NCBI GenBank assembly: GCA_964523575.1
Contig: CAZGAV010000017.1
Coordinates: forward strand, 1 to 58,237
Length of the DNA stretch: 58,237 nt
From: DAOUTW01 sp964523575
GTDB lineage: Bacteria; Zixibacteria; MSB-5A5; GN15; JAAZOE01
Direction of reading: 5' to 3'
The position numbers and the translations under genes are program-made. Positions within the stretch are counted from its first letter, which is position 1, and the number at the start of each line of letters is the position of its first letter. Under the pieces are notes generated by a model. That model did no database searches. It worked only from the letters and a program-made list of their open reading frames with translations, and was not told the DNA's origin. Below, in pieces: positions 52,313 to 58,237 of this stretch.

Positions 52313-53607
52313 CTTCCGCGTTAGAGATCCTGAATAACGCCACGCCATCGTTCGCCAAGGAGGACCTTAGCCTTTTTGTCGACCGTTATTTCCGGCGACG
52401 AAATGAATTCCTCGATTTATTTCGCCGCGAGGGCTCGCCCCTTTATGTAATCGACCGCCCGGTGCTGGTCGAACGGGCCGGCCAATTCATGGCCGCTTTT
52501 CAAAACCGCATCGACGACGTCAAATTTTTCTTCGCCATGAAAAGCAATAATAACCCGGCTATCGCCGAAACGCTGATCGGGTGTGGCTATGGGCTGGATG
52601 TCTCCAGCGGCATCGAACTGAATCTGGCCCTCAGCCAGAAAGCCCGTCATATCATTTTCAGCGGCCCCGGCAAAACCGACCGCGAACTGGAACTGGCCGC
52701 CGATAACAGCCATCGGGTCATTGTCCTCATAGACAGTTTCGGCGAACTCGACCGCCTCAATCTGGCGGCCCACAAAGCGGGCGTAACAGTCCGAGCCGGG
52801 ATCCGGCTCACCACCGACGAAAACGGCCTCTGGCGCAAATTCGGAATTCCCTTGAATGACTTGTCCCGCTTCGGGGCCGAAGCCAAAAGCCGGAAGAATA
52901 TCGATCTTTGCGGCCTTCAGTTCCATACCAGCTGGAATATGAACCCCGATAATCAGATCGCCTTCATGCGGCGCCTGGGGCGGACGCTGGCCGACATGGA
53001 TGATGACTTCCGGGCCTCTATCAAGTTTGTCGATATCGGCGGCGGCTACTGGCCGCCGCAGGGAGAATGGCTTCAGGCGGAAGGAACGCCGGAGGGCCAT
53101 CTTCGCCAAATTACGAGACAGGAATCGACCTCACCCCTCGAACATTTCTGCCTTCCGGCGACGCCGATTGACGTCTTTGCCCAAGCTATCGGGGCGGCGG
53201 TTCGTGAATATATCCAGCCCCATGTTCGGGCGACCATCTACATGGAGCCGGGCCGCTGGATCTGCCATGATTCCATGCATATTTTACTGCAGGTGATCGA
53301 CAAAAAAACCGATGATCTGGTCATCACCGACGCCGGGACCAACGCTATCGGCTGGGAACGCTTCGAAACCGACTATTTCCCGGTTCTCAATCTGTCGCGT
53401 CCCGGCCCCGAGGAGCGGCAATGCCATATTCTCGGCTCGCTGTGTACGCCCCATGATGTCTGGGGCTTCGCCTATTTCGGCGAGGGCATCGAACCGGGGG
53501 ACATACTCATGATCCCGACGCAGGGCGCCTATACCTACAGCCTGCGTCAAAATTTCATCAAGCCTCTGCCCAAAACCGTCGTATTGGATAAGGGCCGGGA
53601 TGCTTGA
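52288..53607 (+). CDS. Fold-type III PLP-dependent amino acid decarboxylase
   Basis: GTG 52288 has GGAG eight bases upstream. The 439-residue enzyme is of the Orn/DAP/Arg decarboxylase group: PLP-lysine Lys85 in FFAMKSNNNP, YGLDVSSGIEL, QFHTSW, DIGGGYW, phosphate-binding EPGRWICHDS and the cross-subunit active-site segment LGSLCTPHDV. These residues predict an active decarboxylase; the acidic or basic substrate is not decided. It closes the SpeD-like/GNAT/ATP-grasp run and would supply an amine or decarboxylated product to it. Confidence 0.88.
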   Translation: MGDPEDILTSALEILNNATPSFAKEDLSLFVDRYFRRRNEFLDLFRREGSPLYVIDRPVLVERAGQFMAAFQNRIDDVKFFFAMKSNNNPAIAETLIGCGYGLDVSSGIELNLALSQKARHIIFSGPGKTDRELELAADNSHRVIVLIDSFGELDRLNLAAHKAGVTVRAGIRLTTDENGLWRKFGIPLNDLSRFGAEAKSRKNIDLCGLQFHTSWNMNPDNQIAFMRRLGRTLADMDDDFRASIKFVDIGGGYWPPQGEWLQAEGTPEGHLRQITRQESTSPLEHFCLPATPIDVFAQAIGAAVREYIQPHVRATIYMEPGRWICHDSMHILLQVIDKKTDDLVITDAGTNAIGWERFETDYFPVLNLSRPGPEERQCHILGSLCTPHDVWGFAYFGEGIEPGDILMIPTQGAYTYSLRQNFIKPLPKTVVLDKGRDA

Positions 53608-53692
53608 CCGAGGTTGAGAAAATGTCGTCTCTGACGATATTGACAATACAAAAGATTATTTCTAATTAATGGGAGAAGTAGGAGATAGTATC

Positions 53693-53881
53693 GTGGCCAA
53701 GAAAAAGAAGCTGATGAGTTGCCCGTATTGTGGCAGCAAGAACCTTCAAATCGAGGGTTACAGCAGTAAGGGCCGTCAAATTGTCCAGTGCGCCGAGTGC
53801 GACGAAACCTTTGAAGTCCGCAGCGGAGGAGATAAACGCGATCACGAACGTCATCGCGAAAAAGAATCAGAAACATGGTAA
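53693..53881 (+). CDS. Small zinc-ribbon protein
   Basis: GTG 53693 is preferred because AGGAG stands nine bases upstream; an ATG at 53669 in the same frame lacks a site. The 62-residue protein has a CPYC...CAEC zinc ribbon and a charged His/Arg/Glu-rich tail. It may bind nucleic acid or protein. It follows the decarboxylase by about 85 bases and may belong to the same transcript. Confidence 0.7.
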   Translation: MAKKKKLMSCPYCGSKNLQIEGYSSKGRQIVQCAECDETFEVRSGGDKRDHERHREKESETW

Positions 53882-53904
53882 CCTGTCCGGCTTCCGGAAA
53901 CATA

Positions 53905-53941
53905 CTCCGGCAACCCGGCCGCCCGCGCCGGGCTGCCGGAG
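53905..53941 (+). terminator. Long GC-rich hairpin after the biosynthetic run
   Basis: Fifteen-base arms (53905-53919 and 53927-53941) pair with a single mismatch around a seven-base loop, 24 bases after the zinc-ribbon stop. No T-run follows. The rest of the gap to 54132 shows no gene. Confidence 0.6.
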
Positions 53942-54132
53942 CCATTCCCCCCAATACCGGCGATCATTGCCGCATCTTTCTATATCCATCTCCGGGAATC
54001 CGGCCCCGTTTTCCGGTCGTGAATAATTCCACGCCCCTTTTCTGTATTTATTGGATGTTCGCCGCCTTTTACCTGGCATAATAACAGCTCAGTTTGATGG
54101 GACTACTATCGGACGCCCTTCCCGCAGTTCAG

Positions 54133-56856
54133 CTATTTTTTCAAGTCCGCGTCCCAGTTTACCATTACTTCCATATCATCCGACATATATTCCGCATTGT
54201 CTGCCGGTGAAATGAAAAGCATTCGCTGTCCATCAGAAGAAATATCATAGCCCCATATGGTCATCTGTCGATCCGGCAAATGCCGGCGTGAAAAAAGCCT
54301 TCGGGGAACGCCACACGAAAATTCACCATCGATATTGATGTCAACAGCCATCAAATCGTTGTCTTCAAAATAAATAATCTCGTTACCGGCATGGTTCCAT
54401 CGGGCCTGTATCCCTTTGGAGGATATGCGCCACCGGCGCCCATCTGAAACCATATCATACATATAAATGGCGCTATCCGAGATCATCATCTTTTCACCCA
54501 AAGCATAACGGCCGTCGGCGGAGATATCGTCGACGAAAATTATGGCGGGAATTGTGCATTTTTCTTGAACCCGGCTCATATCATTAATATCGACGGTAAA
54601 TATTTTTGTCTGATAGCTCTCTTTGGCGCGATCGATATGGAACTCCATATAATACAACCCACCCGATTTACGCCATTTTATGGGGAAACGGATCGCGAAA
54701 CTTGAATCGCCGATAGTAATCGATTTGGGATCGGTGACGCGGCAATACCGAAGCATGGAAAAGTTCCAGATGTCCGTGGCGGCATAGGCAACTGCTTGTC
54801 CATCAGGCGACCACTTCGGGCATCCCTGCTCGACATCGTCCGATGCAAGTGGAGACGACATCTCACGATCCAACTCAAGGATTTTCAATTTGTTACTTCC
54901 GGATATATCGCTGACGACATAAGCAACACTGCGGTTATCCGGTGATAGTTCAATGTCGGTATAATATTCCAAGACTCCGACAGTGTCAAGCGCCTCGCCG
55001 TTTCGGTTCAACCACACCAGATAACCGGCTCTTACTCCTGTACCCATCCCTTTTTTCCATATCAAGGTGCCGTTATCGCTGGCGCTGGCGTTGACGCCCC
55101 ACACCGAACTGGGATCATAAGTTATGGAATCGGCGATGGGTATTGCTTCCTTCTCCAATTCAAGGGACGAGAAGTTTAGACGTTGCGCCACGAGAAAATC
55201 ATTCTTTGTATAGAGAACATACCCGGGGTCACAATAGATGGGGCGGGACTCGACCACGCCAAGAACCTTTGTTTCTTCATCATCGATGCTTCCGACTGCT
55301 AAACGAAAGCTGTGCCCGGTCGACAGAGAATCTTCGCTGATCGTGAAAATGAAATGTCTGCCGTCAGGAAGAAAACATGGCCACGTGCAATACCTTTCGC
55401 CCTTGCCCGTATCCGGCGCCACCGCCAGTTTCGGCTGGCCTCCCGACGCCGATACCTGACCGATTCCGCGGGCGCCATAATCATCAAAGAGAATAATATC
55501 GTTCTTTCCCCAACTGCCGTCCGCGCCGTGAGTTTTGCAAATTATTTGAGACTGACCACCCATGACCGGGACCTTCTTGAGATAAGTGAGTCCCAGATCA
55601 AAAAATGCCAGCCATTTGCTGTCCGGCGACCAGAACGGTCGCCACGTATTTTCGGTCCCCGGCAGGACGTGCGCTGTCGCCGAATTCATGGGCCGAATCC
55701 AGATATGTGAAGTTCCAGCACTGTCGTAACCAACAAATGCCAGGTACTGACCATCGGGAGACAAAAGAGGCCATTCGATGCGGGCCACCTCTTCGGGCGC
55801 GGATATCGTAAACCGCATAGTATGATACGCGGGAGTTTCCTGAGTGATTCGTTGCAGGCCGAGGACGATGGCGACAATGCCGCAAACGGCGGCCACCACC
55901 CAGGCCAGCCGCATCTTAAAACGCCGCTTGGATGATACCGGAACCGGAATCCCCGCCTGTGATCCAGCCGAGGTGATCCAGTCGATTTCATCTTTCAAAT
56001 CTTTTGCCGACTGCCACCGCTCGCCGGGGTCCTTCTGAAGGCATTTCTTAATCAGTCTATCCAGCGCCGGAGGTGAAGTCGGCTGTAACTCCGAGATCGA
56101 ACGCGGTTCCTCCTTCATAATCGAACCGATCAAACTCGCCTTGCTCGTACCCGAAAAGGCCCGCAGACCCGTCACCATCTCGTACAGCGTCGCTCCAAAA
56201 GCAAATATATCACTGCGAGTGTCCGCTTCACCACCCTCCAACTGCTCCGGCGACATATACTGCAACGTCCCCACAATTGTCCCGGCCCCCGTTAATGGCG
56301 TCGTATGAGTCTCTTCGCTCATGCCTGCCACGGCCTCCGCATGCGGCTTGGCCAGCCCGAAATCGAGCAATTTCGCCCCGTCTTTGGTCAAAAATATATT
56401 GCCCGGTTTGAGATCGCGGTGGATAACGCCCATCCGATGCGCGGCATCGAGCGCCCCGGCAATTTGCCCCCCAAATCTCAGTGCCTCGACGGTCTCCATC
56501 CTGCCTCGCTTGAGCCGTTCTTCCAGCGTCTCCCCCTCCATATACTCCATCACCAGATAGTCGACGCCATTATCATGTCCGATATCGTAGAGGGTACAAA
56601 TATTAGGATTATTGAGGCTGGAAATGGTCCTGGCTTCACGCTCAAAACGGGCTCGCGCCTCCGCCATCATATTCGCCTGTGACGGTAATACCTTAATCGC
56701 CACGGTGCGGTCGAGGCGCGTATCTTTAGCTTTATACACCTCACCCATCCCGCCGGATCCGATCTTCTCGATTATCCGGTAATGCCCGACCATGGTGTCT
56801 TTCATCAGAGGAATATGGGCCTGCGTCTTGTCATCGTCGCGATGATTTTCGGACAC
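54133..56856 (-). CDS. Membrane Ser/Thr kinase with PD40 beta-propeller
   Basis: The 907-residue protein has a complete Hanks kinase (about 25-295): GSGGMGEV, Lys55, HRDLKPGN (146-153), DFGLAK (165-170) and GTLQYMSPEQ. One membrane helix (about 316-334) follows, then a large extracytoplasmic part with PD40/TolB-like repeats (LLSPDGQYLAFVGYDSAG, FWSPDSKWLAFFDLG, ELSPDNRSVAYVVSD, KWSPDGQAVAYAATD). The propeller probably senses or binds an envelope ligand. This architecture is frequent in Acidobacteria and Zixibacteria-like genomes. It stands alone. Confidence 0.95.
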   Translation of the reverse strand: MSENHRDDDKTQAHIPLMKDTMVGHYRIIEKIGSGGMGEVYKAKDTRLDRTVAIKVLPSQANMMAEARARFEREARTISSLNNPNICTLYDIGHDNGVDYLVMEYMEGETLEERLKRGRMETVEALRFGGQIAGALDAAHRMGVIHRDLKPGNIFLTKDGAKLLDFGLAKPHAEAVAGMSEETHTTPLTGAGTIVGTLQYMSPEQLEGGEADTRSDIFAFGATLYEMVTGLRAFSGTSKASLIGSIMKEEPRSISELQPTSPPALDRLIKKCLQKDPGERWQSAKDLKDEIDWITSAGSQAGIPVPVSSKRRFKMRLAWVVAAVCGIVAIVLGLQRITQETPAYHTMRFTISAPEEVARIEWPLLSPDGQYLAFVGYDSAGTSHIWIRPMNSATAHVLPGTENTWRPFWSPDSKWLAFFDLGLTYLKKVPVMGGQSQIICKTHGADGSWGKNDIILFDDYGARGIGQVSASGGQPKLAVAPDTGKGERYCTWPCFLPDGRHFIFTISEDSLSTGHSFRLAVGSIDDEETKVLGVVESRPIYCDPGYVLYTKNDFLVAQRLNFSSLELEKEAIPIADSITYDPSSVWGVNASASDNGTLIWKKGMGTGVRAGYLVWLNRNGEALDTVGVLEYYTDIELSPDNRSVAYVVSDISGSNKLKILELDREMSSPLASDDVEQGCPKWSPDGQAVAYAATDIWNFSMLRYCRVTDPKSITIGDSSFAIRFPIKWRKSGGLYYMEFHIDRAKESYQTKIFTVDINDMSRVQEKCTIPAIIFVDDISADGRYALGEKMMISDSAIYMYDMVSDGRRWRISSKGIQARWNHAGNEIIYFEDNDLMAVDINIDGEFSCGVPRRLFSRRHLPDRQMTIWGYDISSDGQRMLFISPADNAEYMSDDMEVMVNWDADLKK

Positions 56857-57189
56857 TTAAATGACCTTCAGTACAGGATTACTTATTCAAATAAAAGAAA
56901 TTATCGCTTGAAACGCAACAATAGAAATGTATCAAGATTCTATATCCGACTTCAACAAAAAAGAGCCGGCCCTCTGCGCAACATCCATAACGTATCTTCC
57001 GTGCTGGCGGGGCTGACGAGGCTCGAACTCGTCTCAAAACGATCTGGCGGTCATCTGGAAGTTTCGGAATCGATCGGTCTTATAGATTCACGGTGTTCGA
57101 TGGATGCATCAAAACCGGCCCTTGCCTTGTTTCCCGGGATCATACGGGAATTTGTCGAGACGTACCTATTGAGTGTGGTCGGGTATGAG
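56857..57189. other. Intergenic region with tRNA T-arm-like fragment
   Basis: No gene is seen in 333 bases. On the minus strand ACGAG-TTCGAGC-CTCGT (plus 57016-57032) is a perfect tRNA T-arm, followed by CAGCCCCGCCA (plus 57005-57015), like a tRNA 3' end with CCA. The D-arm, anticodon arm and 5' acceptor strand are missing, so it is at most a tRNA remnant. Confidence 0.4.
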
Positions 57190-57579
57190 CTACTTCGAAC
57201 CAACTACTTTTGGTTGAGGAGTATCCTCAACCAGCGACTTGATAAGGTCGTCAAGATGGGGTGGTTTTTCCAAAATGGAAAACCCAACACGGTAATACTC
57301 GGGATCGACATCCTTCTCACACCAAATGCTCATGGTTGTTAGAAGCCATTCATTGTTTCCAGGAATCGACTCCGGTAGCTCAATGCGCAACCTGAGTTTT
57401 TGATCCTGCCTGATGGCGGTTTTACTCAATAACATCACGCCCTTGGACGAGATGTCCCTCAAATAACCGAGGAACTCATTGGTATCCCGATTAAACACCC
57501 TGAAGTACTGCTTGACTTTGAGCTCTGCGCTGGCAGAATCGACCATATCCAGTCGTTTCTCTTTTCGCCTTTCTTTCAT
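57190..57579 (-). CDS. PilZ-domain protein
   Basis: The 129-residue protein is a single PilZ-like domain: the N-terminal RKEKR motif, the DISSKGVML segment matching (D/N)xSxxG, and GFSILEKPP at the end. PilZ domains bind c-di-GMP through these motifs, which are intact in outline (the first motif is RKEKR, not RxxxR in its most common form). No cyclase or flagellar gene is near, so the output is unknown. Confidence 0.8.
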   Translation of the reverse strand: MKERRKEKRLDMVDSASAELKVKQYFRVFNRDTNEFLGYLRDISSKGVMLLSKTAIRQDQKLRLRIELPESIPGNNEWLLTTMSIWCEKDVDPEYYRVGFSILEKPPHLDDLIKSLVEDTPQPKVVGSK

Positions 57580-57716
57580 ATCCTCTCCCGCGATATTGGT
57601 TCTATTCCTTTTATCGGCACCCGGAAAGCGTTACTCCACCACCGGGGTGGTTGAAATTCACCGAGGACGGTCATACAACCTGTTGACATTCAATGAGGAT
57701 GGGGACAAATCATAAA

Positions 57717-58015
57717 AGGGCAATAATTTGCCCTACAAGAATTCTTCGACCCGTTATGCGACTGATTCAAGAGGCAGGCCGGATCAAGGAAAACCCATCC
57801 TTTGGGGGAGCCTGCTCTTTAAGCTTTTGGCTGTAACCGATGTTTCCCGGGGACAGCGATCAAATGCTGAGACCGGGCCGCTCTTGAAGACATTGTTCAT
57901 AAGCAAACCCCGGGTACTAGTGAATCAGGAGCCATCCGGGAAGTTCCCGGACATACGCTTTAAAGCCATAAGGCCATCCGGCCTTCCCGCAGCTTCTTAA
58001 GTCTTTGCCATATCG
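57717..58015. other. Structured non-coding stretch
   Basis: No coding frame is supported in 57580-58042. Structure is dense: AGGGCAA/TTGCCCT (57717-57734), with TTTTATG on its minus side; a long stem beginning AAGAGGCAGGC and closing GCCTGCTCTT (about 57767-57822) with inner AAGGA/TCCTT; CCGGGAA/TTCCCGG (about 57935-57951); and AGGCC/GGCCT (about 57970-57983). This could be a structured RNA or a decayed element; no known RNA family is recognised. Confidence 0.4.
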
Positions 58016-58042
58016 TCCGATATATGACGACAAGGGAGATAT

Positions 58043-58237
58043 ATGCCGAGTAATATAATAATCTATGGTGCAGTCATCGATGACCGTTCGCGCCGCCAGC
58101 TAGAGCAGGAGTACCCTGACTTCGAATCCAGCCTTTTGTGGTGTGACGGCCCGGAATTGTACCGACATCGCGTCTTCACCGGGGTGGGCCGCAGGTGTTG
58201 TACCAGTCGATGTACCCTCCCGGGGCCGGACCATTCT
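58043..58237 (+). CDS. Gene of unknown function, cut by the right edge
   Basis: An open frame starts at ATG 58043 with GGGAG seven bases upstream and runs to the window end (65 codons). The N-terminus MPSNIIIYGAVIDDRSRR is hydrophobic then charged, and the frame holds several cysteines (WCD, RCCTSRC). No family is recognised from this length. Confidence 0.4.
   Translation, partial: MPSNIIIYGAVIDDRSRRQLEQEYPDFESSLLWCDGPELYRHRVFTGVGRRCCTSRCTLPGPDHS

Noticed and set aside
57005..57100. Complete tRNA gene on the minus strand
   Set aside because: Only the T-arm and 3' end fit; no GGGGCTG 5' acceptor strand, D-arm or anticodon stem can be placed upstream.
1..58237. CRISPR array or insertion sequence
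   Set aside because: No regularly spaced direct repeats, transposase motifs or paired terminal repeats with target duplications were seen.

Overview
The window reads as one scaffold piece (with one 100-N assembly gap) from a Gram-negative, probably anaerobic bacterium of moderate GC. Outer-membrane barrels, lipoproteins, Ser/Thr kinases fused to TPR or PD40 repeats, DUF4097/bactofilin-type surface proteins and a secreted protein ending in two dockerin-like 'GD.N.D...N.AD.VYLINYVFK.GP' repeats together suggest the FCB-group candidate phylum Zixibacteria or a close relative. This placement is inferred from gene style only. No rRNA, complete tRNA, CRISPR array, transposase or integrase was found.

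Left end (1-5.1 kb): a lipoprotein cut by the edge; then, on the minus strand, a gene pair that matches hgcA-hgcB, the corrinoid protein and ferredoxin of mercury methylation (HgcA cap-helix motif NVWCAAGK; HgcB with two CX2CX2CX3C clusters and a Cys-rich tail). Divergent from it is a PqqD-like/M50 protease/HlyD fusion followed by a 32-residue peptide gene ending in five glycines, a possible RiPP-like unit.

Signalling block (5-19 kb, minus): STAS, RsbW-type kinase and SpoIIE-type phosphatase (partner switching), a NUDIX hydrolase, an NtrY/NtrC-like two-component pair, an outer-membrane barrel with a bactofilin-like front, a DUF4390-like protein, a GAF-PAS histidine kinase and a Ser/Thr kinase with TPRs.

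Envelope and core block (19-30 kb, minus): an ECF sigma factor leads an operon of DUF4097, bactofilin-like and toastrack proteins with proline-rich tails. Then come an AhpD-like protein, a barrel protein, and an obgE-dprA-ptsH-ptsP-sugar isomerase run.

30-33 kb (plus): a small lipoprotein, an ArsR-type repressor with a Cys-rich tail, a 65-residue protein with three CC pairs, a possible 22-residue peptide, and the dockerin protein.

33-48 kb: the conserved minus-strand run tilS-hpt-ftsH-folE-folP-cdaA, a beta-hydroxyacid dehydrogenase, a membrane spermidine-synthase-like protein, a large multi-PAS LuxR regulator, a 2-TM protein, and an ECF sigma/anti-sigma pair.

48.8-53.9 kb (plus): a TetR repressor with a clear operator, then a tight set of four genes: a SpeD (AdoMet decarboxylase)-like pyruvoyl proenzyme with an altered cleavage site, a GNAT/FemAB-like acyltransferase, an ATP-grasp ligase and a fold-type III PLP decarboxylase. 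This looks like an undescribed small-molecule (amine or amino-acid conjugate) pathway and, with hgcAB and the glycine-rich peptide unit, is the most interesting part of the window. The right end holds a PD40 Ser/Thr kinase, a PilZ protein, a structured non-coding stretch with a tRNA T-arm-like fragment nearby, and a cut gene at the edge.
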